DNA of 64,000 nt from Sphingomonas rhizophila (GTDB lineage: Bacteria > Pseudomonadota > Alphaproteobacteria > Sphingomonadales > Sphingomonadaceae): positions 2,170,001 through 2,234,000 of the forward strand of contig NZ_CP060717.1 in NCBI RefSeq assembly GCF_014396585.1. The letters are read 5' to 3'. Of this stretch, positions 17,508 to 26,845 are shown one piece after another. The notes beneath the pieces were generated by a model, which did not search any database, was not told the DNA's origin, and saw nothing but the letters and a program-made list of their open reading frames with translations. Each line of letters starts with the position of its first letter. Within the stretch, counting starts at the first letter, position 1. The position numbers and the translations under genes are program-made.

Positions 17508-18723
17508 GCGTCCTGGCGGTAGCGGGCCTCGGCCTCTGCCATATAGTCGCGGGTGATCGGGACGGCCTCCCGGTCGCGCACGTATTGCGCCTGGAAATTG
17601 CACATCGACCCGCGCTCGAACCCGACGACCCCGCCGGCGAGGTAGAATTCCCACATGCGGAAGAAGCGTTCGTCGAACATGGCGACGATCTGCGCCCGGT
17701 TGGCGCGTGCGTTGGCCAGCCAGTGCCGAAGGGTAAAGGCGTAGTGCAGTCGCAGCACCTCGAAGTCGCTGGTGATCAGCCGCACCCGTTCGCTCGCCGC
17801 GCTCATCTGGCTGATCGAGGGCAGATGATAACCCGGGAATATCCACTTGTCGGTGAACGGGTCGGGCTTCCCGCGCCGCCGAGTTTGCCGATGGTGTGGA
17901 GCAGCATCACCCCGTCCTCGGCCAGCAGTTGCTTGCAGTGATAAAAGAACTCACCGTAGTGCGCCGCGCCGACATGTTCGAACATGCCGATCGACACGAT
18001 CCGGTCGAACGTCCCGGTGAGCGCGCGATAGTCGATCAGTTCGAATTTGACGCGGTCGGCGACCCCCGCTTCCTCGGCCCGTTGCCGCGCGACCTTCAAC
18101 TGTTCTTCCGACAGGGTGATGCCGAGCACGTCGACGTCGGCGACGCGGTTCAGATAGAGAGCCGTTCCGCCCCAGCCGCAGCCGATGTCGAGCACGCGAA
18201 GGCCGGGCCTGAGGTTCAGCTTGGCGGCGATGTGCGCCTTCTTGTCCGCCTGCGCCTGTTCCAGGCTGTTGTCGGGGTCGGTGAAATAGGCGCAGCTGTA
18301 TTGCAGGTCGTCGTCGAGGAAGAGCCGGTAGAGATCGTTCCCGATGTCGTAGTGATGCGCGACATTCTTTCGCGACCGCTTCGCATCGTTGCGGCGAAAC
18401 AGCGCCTTCAGGCCCGACATCCGTCCCTTTTGAAGGGCCTTGCGGCCCTTGCCGCCGGCCTCCCACCGGTTGGCGCCGACGATCATCTCGAGAAGCTCGA
18501 GGATGGTGCCGCCCTCGATTTCCAGCCGACCGTCCATATAGGCTTCACCAAAGCCAAGGCGCGGATTGCGAGCGATGTCGAACGCGACCCGCCGATCGAG
18601 CAGCCGCACCGTCAGTTCCTGCCCGCCGCCCGGTCCGTAGGTTTCGCGAGCGCCGCTCGGCTGAACCAGCGTCAGCCGTCCCTTCGACATCAAGGTGCCG
18701 AGCAATTTCCCGATCAGCGACAC
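17504..18723 (-). CDS. cfa: Cyclopropane-fatty-acyl-phospholipid synthase (frameshifted)
   Basis: SAM-dependent enzyme that methylenates unsaturated membrane phospholipid acyl chains. The N-terminal part has FGEAYMDGRLEIEGG, VAHHYDIGNDLYRLFLDD, QYSCAYF, the SAM loop VLDIGCGWGG, and GMFEHVG. The C-terminal part has PDPFTDKWIFPGYHLPS, HYAFTLRHWL, FERFFRMWEFYLAG-like text and VGFERGSMCNFQAQY. The two parts join if one base is added to the short G run at 17864-17866 (plus strand). The repaired length is about 406 residues, normal for the family. Confidence 0.92.
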
Positions 18724-18787
18724 GGGTTCGTCCCTCCCCGTATGGAATTTTGACAGGAGTGCCGCGCCGGGGCCGGGCGCGCAAGGG

Positions 18788-19545
18788 TCAGGCGTAGGCG
18801 CGGAGGAAGAAGACCGCCGCCGTCGCGCCGGTCACCAGCAGCGTCCACGCCCGAACCACTCCATGCGGCAGGCGCTTGCCGACATGAGCGCCCGCCCACC
18901 CGCCGGCAATGCTTCCGACCAGCATCGGCACGCACGCCCACCAAACCACCATACCGGCGACAACGAAGACGATGGCCGCGGCGGCATTGGCCATCGCCAG
19001 CATCATCGTGCGCGGGGCGAACAGGTTGCGCGGATGAAGGCCCGCCAGCAGGCCGTAGGTCCCGGTCATCATCAGGCCGACGCCACCGCCGAAATAGCCG
19101 CCGTAGATGCCGAGCATTGCCTGCACGACGATCAGGGTCTTCGGCCCGATGCTGACCCGCCGCGCCAGCCAGTCGGACGCGCGTTTGCCGAACGCCAGCA
19201 GGACAAAGGCGTAGAGCACCAGCCATGGGACGATCACGTCGAACGTCCGCGCCGGAGTCGCGACCAGTAGCAGGCTACCCGCCAGGCCCGACACGAAAGT
19301 CACTGCAGCGATCAGCCGCCAGTCGAGCCCGGCGACCGGGCCCAGCTCGTCGCGAAAGCTGACCGCACTCGCCGCCGCTCCGGGCAGAAGCGCGACGTTG
19401 CTGGTGGCGTTGGCGATGTTGGCGGGAAGGCCCAACGCGAGAAGCGCGGGCAGGGTAGCGAAGGTGCCGCCCCCGCCAGGGCATTCATCGCGCCCCCGAC
19501 GAAGCCGGCGCCGGCGGCCAGCGCCAGCAGCCCGGGATCAACCAA
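18788..19545 (-). CDS. TauE/SafE family permease (frameshifted)
   Basis: A membrane protein of about 252 residues after repair. The N-terminal [12 protein letters not shown] and [18 protein letters not shown], and the mid-protein [16 protein letters not shown], are the paired family repeats. Family members export sulfite, organosulfonates or similar anions. The N-terminal 27 residues are in a different frame; adding one base to the C5 run at 19470-19474 restores them. The probable start is TTG 19545, overlapping the rlmN stop by eight bases, so it is probably cotranscribed with rlmN. Confidence 0.85.
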
Positions 19546-20743
19546 GCGCGGCCAGCTTCTCTTCGGCCTGGCGGTCCAGTTCGGCGCGGCTCTTCTTTTC
19601 GGCGGCCGTCTTAAGCTGCCCACAGGCGGCGTCGATGTCGCGGCCACGCGGGGTGCGCACCGGCGCGGAAATGCCCGCTTCGAAGACGATGTTGCTGAAC
19701 GACCGGATCCGTTCCGGCGTCGAACATTCGTAGGGTGCGCCGTCCCACGGATTGAACGGGATCAAATTGACCTTGGCCGGCAGCTTGAACTGCTTGATCA
19801 GCCGGACCAGCTCGCGCGCGTCGGCGTCACTGTCGTTCTTGTCCTTGAGCATCACATATTCGAACGTGATTCGGCGCGCATTGTTGGCGCCGGGATAGTC
19901 GGCGCAGGCCTGGAGCAACTCTTCGATGCCATACTTGCGGTTCAAGGGCACGATCTCGTCGCGCACCTCCTTGGTCACCGCGTGCAGTGATACCGCCAGG
20001 TTGACGCCGATTTCCTCGCCCGCCCGCGCCATCATCGGCACCACCCCCGAGGTCGACAGGGTGATGCGACGCTTGGAAAGGCCGAGCCCGTCGCCGTCCA
20101 TGACGATCTTCAACGCGTCGCGGACATGGTCGAAATTGTACAGCGGCTCGCCCATGCCCATCATGACGATGTTGGTCAGCATTCGGCCTTCGGGCTGGCT
20201 CGGCCATTCGCCGAGGGCATCGCGCGCCAGCATCACCTGTCCGACAATCTCGGCCGGTTCCAGGTTGCGCACCAGCCGCATTGTCCCGGTGTGGCAGAAT
20301 CGGCAGTTGAGGGTGCAGCCGACCTGGCTCGACACGCACAGCGTCCCGCGGTCCGCGTCCGGGATGAACACCATCTCGAAGTCGTGGCCGTCGTGGGTGC
20401 GCAGCAGCCACTTGCGCGTGCCGTCGTTTGACACCTGCGCCTCGACCACTTCCGGACGGGTGATGACGAACCGCTCGGTCAGCCAGCCGTGCTGGGCCTT
20501 GGCGATATCGGTCATCGCCGCGAAGTCGCTGACCCCGCGGTTGTAGATCCAGTGCCAGATCTGCTTGGCGCGAAGCTTGGCCTGCTTGGGCTCAAGCCCC
20601 GCGGTTTCCAGCGCGGCACGGATTTGCTCACGCGGAAGCCCGACCAGCTCGACGCGGCCATCGGCGCGCGCCACGCCGGGGCGCGGAACGGGGACGGGGT
20701 CGATCGGGCCGGGAATCGGCATCAAGGCGGTGTCGGCACTCAT
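19538..20743 (-). CDS. rlmN: 23S rRNA/tRNA adenine C2-methyltransferase RlmN
   Basis: Radical-SAM enzyme that methylates C2 of A2503 in 23S rRNA and A37 of certain tRNAs. The 401-residue protein has the 4Fe-4S/SAM motif in [11 protein letters not shown] (CxxxCxxC), the [10 protein letters not shown] segment, STSGVVPMM, and the C-terminal methyl-carrier cysteine in DIDAACGQL. The N-terminal helical domain includes [12 protein letters not shown]. An ATG start at 20743 gives a normal length. Confidence 0.97.
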   Translation of the reverse strand: MSADTALMPIPGPIDPVPVPRPGVARADGRVELVGLPREQIRAALETAGLEPKQAKLRAKQIWHWIYNRGVSDFAAMTDIAKAQHGWLTERFVITRPEVVEAQVSNDGTRKWLLRTHDGHDFEMVFIPDADRGTLCVSSQVGCTLNCRFCHTGTMRLVRNLEPAEIVGQVMLARDALGEWPSQPEGRMLTNIVMMGMGEPLYNFDHVRDALKIVMDGDGLGLSKRRITLSTSGVVPMMARAGEEIGVNLAVSLHAVTKEVRDEIVPLNRKYGIEELLQACADYPGANNARRITFEYVMLKDKNDSDADARELVRLIKQFKLPAKVNLIPFNPWDGAPYECSTPERIRSFSNIVFEAGISAPVRTPRGRDIDAACGQLKTAAEKKSRAELDRQAEEKLAALG

Positions 20744-20769
20744 GAGAGGGGCGCCATGTAGCGAGAACG

Positions 20770-21273
20770 TCAGCGTTTTTCCAGTGACACCGAACAGGCG
20801 GCGGCGGCGTCGATCGCCGTCGCCGCGCCGCTGAGGTCATAGCGGTCGACGATGCGGCGACCGGCCAAGTCCCGTGCCTCGGCCCGCATCCCGCCGCCTC
20901 GGCGCATCGCGACGATGATCGCCGCCTCCTGCGCCGGGCCCCGGCTCCACGCCATGTCGCCACGACCGGCGAGCAGGAACGGCTCCCTGCCCACCGTCAG
21001 CATCACGTTCGACCCCGCCCGCGCCGGCCGGTTGAGACGAACCGCGACCTCGCCCTTGCGCCCGCCCCGCCGCGTATCAAACGCCACCGTGATCCGCGCC
21101 TGAACCTTGTTCTTTCGCACAGGAAGCAGGGCCGCCGTCATCGCCTGGCAGCCGTCCTTGCCTGCAAAGGTCGCCCAGGTCCCCTCGGCTGCGACGGTGC
21201 GCAGCGGCTGGGCCGCTCCACTGGCGGCCAGGAACAGGAAGGGCATCGCGCCAAGGCGCGCCATGGTCGTCAT
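20770..21273 (-). CDS. Invasion-associated locus B (IalB)-like exported protein
   Basis: A 167-residue protein with a signal peptide ([19 protein letters not shown]) and a beta-rich domain. The pattern [37 protein letters not shown] and [11 protein letters not shown] resembles the IalB family. The family is common in sphingomonads next to rlmN, and its role outside Bartonella is not defined. Two cysteines (in KDGCQA and AAACSV) could form a disulfide. ATG 21273 or 21264 are both possible starts. Confidence 0.75.
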   Translation of the reverse strand: MTTMARLGAMPFLFLAASGAAQPLRTVAAEGTWATFAGKDGCQAMTAALLPVRKNKVQARITVAFDTRRGGRKGEVAVRLNRPARAGSNVMLTVGREPFLLAGRGDMAWSRGPAQEAAIIVAMRRGGGMRAEARDLAGRRIVDRYDLSGAATAIDAAAACSVSLEKR

Positions 21274-21311
21274 GACTGCGGATTAAAGCGGACGGGCCGA
21301 CAGCGAAAGGG

Positions 21312-21488
21312 TTAGCAGGTCGCCTGGCCGACCGGGCAGGTCTCGACAGGCGTAATCGCGTCGCTGACCGCCGAACCGAGGGCGAGTGAGGCAACCGCGA
21401 GAGTCGCGCCGGCAATGGCGAAAATGAGCCCATATTCGGCAATGGCAACGCCGCGGCGATCGCGCAGGAGCGAGGTCCGTCGTTTCAC
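21312..21488 (-). CDS. Flp family type IVb pilin, short
   Basis: A 58-residue peptide reading from a GTG start: a basic leader (VKRRTSLLRDRRG), then VAIAEYGLIFAIAGATLAV. This matches the Flp/Fap pilin pattern of a processing Gly followed by a hydrophobic helix with a conserved Glu and Tyr (E18-Y19). The tail carries two cysteines (CPVGQATC). No ATG is in frame upstream. It would be processed by a TadV-type prepilin peptidase and assembled by a Tad machine, neither of which is in this window. Confidence 0.75.
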   Translation of the reverse strand: MKRRTSLLRDRRGVAIAEYGLIFAIAGATLAVASLALGSAVSDAITPVETCPVGQATC

Positions 21489-21586
21489 CGAATCATCCCC
21501 TTGAAACCCCGACGTTCGAGGTGCCGAGAAAATGCCGGATGGTTAACGCGAAGTCAACCCAATCTGTTAACCTATATCAGGGTCAG

Positions 21587-22354
21587 TCAACTCGGCAGAC
21601 GATGCCGATAGGTCACGTTGGCCCGCGTGGAAAGCAGCAGGTATGGCATCCACAAGCCGACCGATGCCAAGACCTTGACGACATGGCCATCGAGCAGGCG
21701 GTGAAGCGCCGTTCCCACCGCTACCGGCACGTCGGCCTGGGCGGAGACGGCCTGAGCGACGCCCAACTGCATGGCGAGGTCGGCGGCCCAGATCATGGCC
21801 AACATTGGCGGAAAAATGGGTGCATTGCGCAGCGCCGCGACGAACGCCACCGCGTAGAGGCCGGTGAACAACACGACGTCGAGCGTCAGCACGAACTGCA
21901 GCACCGCCAGCCACGCCGGCACGTTGGCAGCCAGTGCCGGCAACGCCGCGAAATATTCGAAGGTGCGGAGCGCGATGGTGACGAGCAATCCGACCAGTAG
22001 CGACACCATCAGGCCTGAAGCGCCGTACAGGGGGTGCGCCTGCGCCTGCGCCAGCGGCAATGCGCGGTAGCGTCGGCGGTCGAGCGCCAAGGCCCCGGCG
22101 CCAATCCCCGCTCCATCACGGAACCAGTGCAGCGCCGCCAGCATGGACCCGATCGGCGCGGCCGCGACCAGCGCATAGCAGATCCACGTCGCCGCCGCAG
22201 GGGAGGCCGCCACCGGGCTGGTGGCGATCCGCAACCCGCAGGCCGCCGTCACCAGTACGCCCCAGGCGAGCATCATCCGCGACAAGCCACCCTCGATCGA
22301 AAGCAGCAACGCGCGCGAACGGGCGTCGAAATGATGGCGGGCGGCGGTCAGCAT
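21587..22354 (-). CDS. Polytopic membrane protein, unknown
   Basis: A 255-residue protein with about six hydrophobic segments (first at residues 27-45, last at 232-246). Visible features are an AHPLYGASGLMVSLLVGLL segment and a C-terminal end WMPYLLLSTRANVTYRHRLPS with basic residues on the cytoplasmic side. The end resembles the PYL(L/I)xSxRV pattern of DUF2569-type proteins, but the match is too weak for naming. It is divergent from the NfrB-like gene across 210 bases. Confidence 0.6.
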   Translation of the reverse strand: MLTAARHHFDARSRALLLSIEGGLSRMMLAWGVLVTAACGLRIATSPVAASPAAATWICYALVAAAPIGSMLAALHWFRDGAGIGAGALALDRRRYRALPLAQAQAHPLYGASGLMVSLLVGLLVTIALRTFEYFAALPALAANVPAWLAVLQFVLTLDVVLFTGLYAVAFVAALRNAPIFPPMLAMIWAADLAMQLGVAQAVSAQADVPVAVGTALHRLLDGHVVKVLASVGLWMPYLLLSTRANVTYRHRLPS

Positions 22355-22564
22355 GCGCGGCGGTCGCGCTCCTTCGCGTAACGTTGACGCGCTTGTACCG
22401 GCCCCGCCTTACCATCGGGTAAAGCAACCTGGTCCCTCCGTTCCCGAGCAATGCTTGTCGACGCCGGAGGCGTATGCCATAGCTCCACTCGCTCGGATAT
22501 TCGCGACAGGGGGGTCGCCAGTGCCGAGTCTATTCCCGACATCGTCGACCATTGGCGCTGCGCG

Positions 22565-23938
22565 ATGAGTGTGGCCGAATTGATCGCCGTGCTGATCGGT
22601 GAGCTGGCGCTATTCGCCGCCGCCGGATACCTGCTGTTCGCGGTCGACGACCTAGCCGTCGACGTCGTTTATTTCGGCCGCAGCGCCTGGCGATCGCTGA
22701 CCGTTTACCGCCGCTATCCTCGCGCCTTCGCCTCGGCTCTACCGGACGCCGAAAAGGCTGGACCCCTCGCCATCTTCATTCCCGCGTGGGACGAAAGTGC
22801 GGTGATCGGCGAGATGCTCAGGCATCTGCTTCGCGCCTTCGACCATCCCAATTTCCGGGTTTACGTCGGCCACTATCGCAACGATCCGGCGACCGGCAGC
22901 GCCATTGCCACCGTCCTCGATGACCGCATTCGACCGGTGTTGGTCGACATCGACGGCCCCACCACTAAGGCCGATTGCCTTAACCACCTCTATCGCGCGC
23001 TAGCCGCCGACGAAGCGGCGGGGCGGGCCCGCGCCCGGGCGGTCGTCCTCCACGATGCGGAGGACGTCGTCCATCCGCTCGAGCTACGATTGTTCGACCG
23101 GCTGATCGGCCGCGCTGCCGTCGTCCAGTTGCCGGTCGTGCCGCTAATCAACCCCCAATCGCGCTGGGTCGCCGGCCATTACGCCGACGAGTTTGCCGAA
23201 GCTCACATCAAGGAATTGGTAGTGCGCGAGGCGGTCGGCGCGGCCATCCCGTTGGCCGGGGTCGGCTGTGCCATCGACCGCGGCGCGCTCGACCGGCTGG
23301 CCATGGCCCACGATGGGCGTCCCTTCGCCAGCGCCAGCCTGACCGAGGATTATGAGCTCGGCCTTCGCCTCGGCGCGCTCGGCCTCAAGACCATGTTCGT
23401 CCGTATTCCCGCGGCGCCGGGCAGTCCGGCAGTCGTCGCCAGCCGCGGCCACTTCCCGGCCAGCTTCCGCGCTGCCGTTCGCCAGAAGGCGCGCTGGATC
23501 GGCGGGATCGCCATGAGCGGCTGGGATTCGCTCGGCTGGCACGGCGGCCTCGGCGAACGCTGGTTCCGCCTGCGCGACCGCCGCGGGCCACTGGCGTCGA
23601 TCCTGCTCATTTGTGGCTATCTCGCGGCGCTGCTGTGGTCGCAATTGGCGTTCGCCCACCTGCTCGGCGCTCCCCTGATGTTTCGGTCAACGCCGGCGCT
23701 CGCCTTCCTGCTCAAGGTCAACGCCGCCTTGCTCGCGTGGCGGATCGCCATGCGCTTGCTGTTCACGACCATCGGCTATGGCTGGCGCGAGGGGCTGCGG
23801 TCGATCCCGCGCCTCGTCGTCGCCAACCTCATCGCCATCGCCGCCGCGCTTCGCGCCATCGCCATCCATCGTCGCGGCGGCTCCGTCCATTGGGACAAGA
23901 CCGCCCATATCTTTCCGACCGAGGTACAAGCGTCATGA
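22565..23938 (+). CDS. Processive GT2 glycosyltransferase, NfrB-like
   Basis: A 457-residue membrane glycosyltransferase. An N-terminal membrane segment (LIAVLIGELALFAAAGYLL) precedes a GT2 domain with AIFIPAWDESAVIGEML, VLHDAEDVVHPLELRLFD (acidic metal-binding pair), SLTEDYELGLRLG (catalytic ED) and RQKARWIGGI (the QxxRW acceptor motif). Three C-terminal membrane segments follow. The order and motifs match the GT domain of phage-N4-receptor protein NfrB, which makes an exopolysaccharide in E. coli. Its stop overlaps the start of the next gene, whose C-terminus is NfrA-like. The polymer is unknown. Confidence 0.8.
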   Translation: MSVAELIAVLIGELALFAAAGYLLFAVDDLAVDVVYFGRSAWRSLTVYRRYPRAFASALPDAEKAGPLAIFIPAWDESAVIGEMLRHLLRAFDHPNFRVYVGHYRNDPATGSAIATVLDDRIRPVLVDIDGPTTKADCLNHLYRALAADEAAGRARARAVVLHDAEDVVHPLELRLFDRLIGRAAVVQLPVVPLINPQSRWVAGHYADEFAEAHIKELVVREAVGAAIPLAGVGCAIDRGALDRLAMAHDGRPFASASLTEDYELGLRLGALGLKTMFVRIPAAPGSPAVVASRGHFPASFRAAVRQKARWIGGIAMSGWDSLGWHGGLGERWFRLRDRRGPLASILLICGYLAALLWSQLAFAHLLGAPLMFRSTPALAFLLKVNAALLAWRIAMRLLFTTIGYGWREGLRSIPRLVVANLIAIAAALRAIAIHRRGGSVHWDKTAHIFPTEVQAS

Positions 23939-25047
23939 GCCATTCGTTGCGTTTCCTGGGGCTCGCCGTGACCGCCTGGGTCGGCGTTCGCGCCATTAGC
24001 CTGGGCATGGTGCCGGGCCTCGAATCGCTCGCCTTCGATCGCGCCGAAGCGGCAACCCGGCCGCCGACTCCCCGGATTGCCGCCGCATTGCCGCCGGTCG
24101 AACCCAGCGATCTCGCGCCGCCGCCGCCGATGCAGCAGGCGGCGATGCCCTATCCGCCTTACGGCTATGGCTATCCTCTGCCCTACGGCTACGCGCCCGC
24201 CGGATACCCGGCCCATTACGCGCCCCGGGTGATCGCTCCTGCGGGCTATGCCGCGGCTCGTCGTTCACCGGCCCCACGCTATGCAATGCTGGGCAATATT
24301 CCGGGCCTTCCGTATCGAGGCACGTTCGCCCGGGACGATGACGAGTGGCCGATGTCGCGGGCCGCCGCGACGGCTGGAGGCCGAAGCACTCCCGTGTCGA
24401 CGGCTGCCGCGTCCGGACCGCCCCGCTTCGACCGCTGGCAGGTGTCGGCGTGGGCAATGCTTCGCGACCGGCCGGGCCCAAGCTCGCTCGCTGCCAACGG
24501 CACACTCGGCGGAAGCCAGGCCGGCAGCCGGATTCTCTACCGGTTCAACAACCGCCTCGCCGCCAGCATGCGCTTCACCGCGCCGGTCAACTCGGCGACG
24601 CGCGGCGGCGAGGCCGCTTTCGGCGTCCGCTACCAGCCATTCACCTCGATCCCTGTCGCCGTGACCGCGGAACGGCGCCAGGCGTTCTGCCGCGGCGCTG
24701 GCCAATCGACGTTCGCCCTGTTTGCCGAAGGTGGCGTATGGCAGCGGCCCATCGCGGCACGCTTCGCCCTCGACGCCTACTTGCAGGGCGGAATGGTCGG
24801 CCCGAAGAACCGCGCTGCCTTCGTCGATGGGTCGGCGACGCTCACGCGCCCGATCTACAAGAATATCTCCGCCGGCTTCGGAACCTGGGGCGGGATACAG
24901 CCCGGGCTCAAGCGGCTCGACGTCGGTCCGCGCGTCAGCATGAAGGTCGGCCGATCGATGCGCGCCCATCTCGACTACCGCTACCGCGCCTTTGGTAACG
25001 CAGAGCCTGGTTCGGGCGCCGTGGTCACCATCGCCGGCGATTTTTAA
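23935..25047 (+). CDS. Exported Pro/Tyr-rich protein with NfrA-like C-terminus
   Basis: A 370-residue protein: a signal or anchor segment (residues 4-30), a low-complexity Pro/Tyr/Gly region (PYPPYGYGYPLPYGYAPAGY, about 75-110), then a beta-rich domain (about 165-370). The latter contains RFDRWQVSAWAMLRDRPG, GGSQAGSRILYRFNNRLA and a final RAHLDYRYRAFG. It resembles the C-terminal outer-membrane region of N4 receptor NfrA, and the ATGA overlap with the NfrB-like gene supports a polysaccharide secretion pair. The large TPR part of true NfrA is missing. Inferred from pattern and context. Confidence 0.65.
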   Translation: MSHSLRFLGLAVTAWVGVRAISLGMVPGLESLAFDRAEAATRPPTPRIAAALPPVEPSDLAPPPPMQQAAMPYPPYGYGYPLPYGYAPAGYPAHYAPRVIAPAGYAAARRSPAPRYAMLGNIPGLPYRGTFARDDDEWPMSRAAATAGGRSTPVSTAAASGPPRFDRWQVSAWAMLRDRPGPSSLAANGTLGGSQAGSRILYRFNNRLAASMRFTAPVNSATRGGEAAFGVRYQPFTSIPVAVTAERRQAFCRGAGQSTFALFAEGGVWQRPIAARFALDAYLQGGMVGPKNRAAFVDGSATLTRPIYKNISAGFGTWGGIQPGLKRLDVGPRVSMKVGRSMRAHLDYRYRAFGNAEPGSGAVVTIAGDF

Positions 25048-25095
25048 GCCGGTTGGGTTTGCCGCGGCTTGCCGCTAGCGTGGCGCCGGCAGCTC

Positions 25096-26007
25096 ATGGA
25101 CATTTATCTCCCCATCGCCGGACAGTCGGTCAATGCGCTGCTGATCGTCGCGCTCGGCGGCTTGGTCGGCATGCTGTCGGGGATGTTCGGGGTCGGCGGC
25201 GGCTTCCTCACCACCCCGCTGCTGATCTTCTATGGAATTCCGCCGACCGTCGCGGTCGCGTCCGCCACCACCCAGATCACCGGCGCGAGCGTTAGCGGCG
25301 TCTACGCCCACTGGCGGCGCGGCGGGGTCGACCTCAAGATGGGCGGGGTGATGGTCGCCGGCGGCGCGGTCGGAAGCCTGGTCGGCGCCTTCCTGTTCCG
25401 GCTGCTCCAGGCCTCGGGCCAGATCGATCTCGTCATCGGTTTCCTCTACGTTCTGCTGCTCGGGGGGATCGGCGGGTTGATGCTTAAGGACGCCTTGGTC
25501 GGCATCGGCGTCGTGCAGGCGCCGCTCGCGCCGGCGAAGCGGCCGCATCACAACCGCTGGATCGCCAGTCTGCCGCTGCGCTGGCGCTTCTATGCGTCCG
25601 GACTCTACGTCTCGCCGCTGGCCCCGCTTGCGCTCGGCTTCGGCGCCGGAATCCTCACCGTCCTGCTCGGCGTCGGCGGCGGCTTCATCCTGGTGCCCGC
25701 CATGATCTACCTGCTCGGCATGGCGGCGCGTGTCGTCATCGGCACCAGCCTGATCATGATCCTGGCGGTCAGCGCGGTGACGACCATGATCCACGCCATG
25801 ACCACCGGCGCGGTCGATATCGTGCTGGCCTTCCTGCTGCTGATCGGCGGTGTGATTGGCGCCCAATATGGCGCCATCCTCGCCACCCGCATCAAGCCCG
25901 ACCTGCTGCGGCTGGCGCTGGCGGTGATCATCCTGCTCGTCGCGCTGCGCATGGCCATCGGCCTCGCCTGGCGGCCCGACGAAATCTATTCGATTGAATA
26001 TCTGTGA
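25096..26007 (+). CDS. TauE/SafE family permease
   Basis: A 303-residue permease with about eight hydrophobic segments in two related halves. Each half has the family motif: LVGMLSGMFGVGGGFLTTPLLIF at the front and GAGILTVLLGVGGGFILVPAMIY in the second half. It probably exports a sulfur-containing or other small anion. The ATG at 25096 is chosen over 25069. The following gene starts with a GTG that overlaps its stop and encodes the TIGR02186-type partner, a conserved pairing in alphaproteobacteria. Confidence 0.9.
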   Translation: MDIYLPIAGQSVNALLIVALGGLVGMLSGMFGVGGGFLTTPLLIFYGIPPTVAVASATTQITGASVSGVYAHWRRGGVDLKMGGVMVAGGAVGSLVGAFLFRLLQASGQIDLVIGFLYVLLLGGIGGLMLKDALVGIGVVQAPLAPAKRPHHNRWIASLPLRWRFYASGLYVSPLAPLALGFGAGILTVLLGVGGGFILVPAMIYLLGMAARVVIGTSLIMILAVSAVTTMIHAMTTGAVDIVLAFLLLIGGVIGAQYGAILATRIKPDLLRLALAVIILLVALRMAIGLAWRPDEIYSIEYL

Positions 26008-26762
26008 GGCGCGCGCTGATCCTCCTTGCCCTCGCGCCGCTGCTGATGGCCCAGGCCAAGCCGGTGCTGGTGCCCGACATCTCCGCCCGCTCGGTCGAGA
26101 TCCGCTACAGCTTCACTGGGGCGCAATTGCTGCTGTTCGGCGCCATCCTCTATCCCGGCGGGCGCATTCCGACCGACAAGGCCGACATCGTCGTCGTCCT
26201 GAAAGGGCCGGTCGAACCGATCATCGTCCGCGAAAAGCAGAAGATCGCGGGCATCTGGATGAACGCCGATTCCAACCGCTTCCGCTCGGCGCCCAGCTTC
26301 TATGCGGTCGCCTCGTCGCGACCGGTGCGCGAACTGGTCGATGAGCGTACCGCCGCGATCTACGAACTGGGCCTGCAGGACCTGCAACTGTCGCCCGGCG
26401 GCGGCGCGCTTCCGGAAAAGGAACGGCGGTTCGAGGCTGGGCTGCTCGACCTTCGCCGCCGCTCGGGTCTCTACGCCGAACACCCCAATGGCGTGGAGAT
26501 CAGCGAGGGCGTGCTGTACCGCGCCCGCATCACCATCCCCAGCCAGGTGCCGGTCGGTACCTACACCACCGAAACCTTCCTGATCGACGACGGCAAGGTC
26601 ATCGCCGCCGCGACCCGCGACGTGCAGATCGGCAAGGCCGGGTTCGAGCGCACCGTCGCCCTCGCCGCGCGCCAGCACGGCTTTCTCTACGGCCTTGCCG
26701 CCGTCCTGATGTCGCTCAGCCTCGGCTGGTCGGCCGCCATGCTGTTCCGACGCCGGGTTTAG
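26004..26762 (+). CDS. TIGR02186-type membrane-anchored protein
   Basis: A 252-residue protein with a signal peptide (LILLALAPLLMAQA), a periplasmic domain with SVEIRYSFTGAQLLLFGAIL and DIVVVLKGP, and one C-terminal membrane segment (LAAVLMSLSLGWSAAMLF) with a basic end. This is the pattern of the alphaproteobacterial conserved transmembrane family often encoded beside TauE/SafE permeases. It probably assists the permease; no activity is known. The GTG start at 26004 gives a four-base overlap with the permease. Confidence 0.8.
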   Translation: MRRALILLALAPLLMAQAKPVLVPDISARSVEIRYSFTGAQLLLFGAILYPGGRIPTDKADIVVVLKGPVEPIIVREKQKIAGIWMNADSNRFRSAPSFYAVASSRPVRELVDERTAAIYELGLQDLQLSPGGGALPEKERRFEAGLLDLRRRSGLYAEHPNGVEISEGVLYRARITIPSQVPVGTYTTETFLIDDGKVIAAATRDVQIGKAGFERTVALAARQHGFLYGLAAVLMSLSLGWSAAMLFRRRV

Positions 26763-26845
26763 CAACGCGCCCCCGCCTAATCTCTTCTTAACCGCTTAAC
26801 GCTACTCCTTCGCCCAACCGTAACGGCGAATGGATTCGTAAAAAG

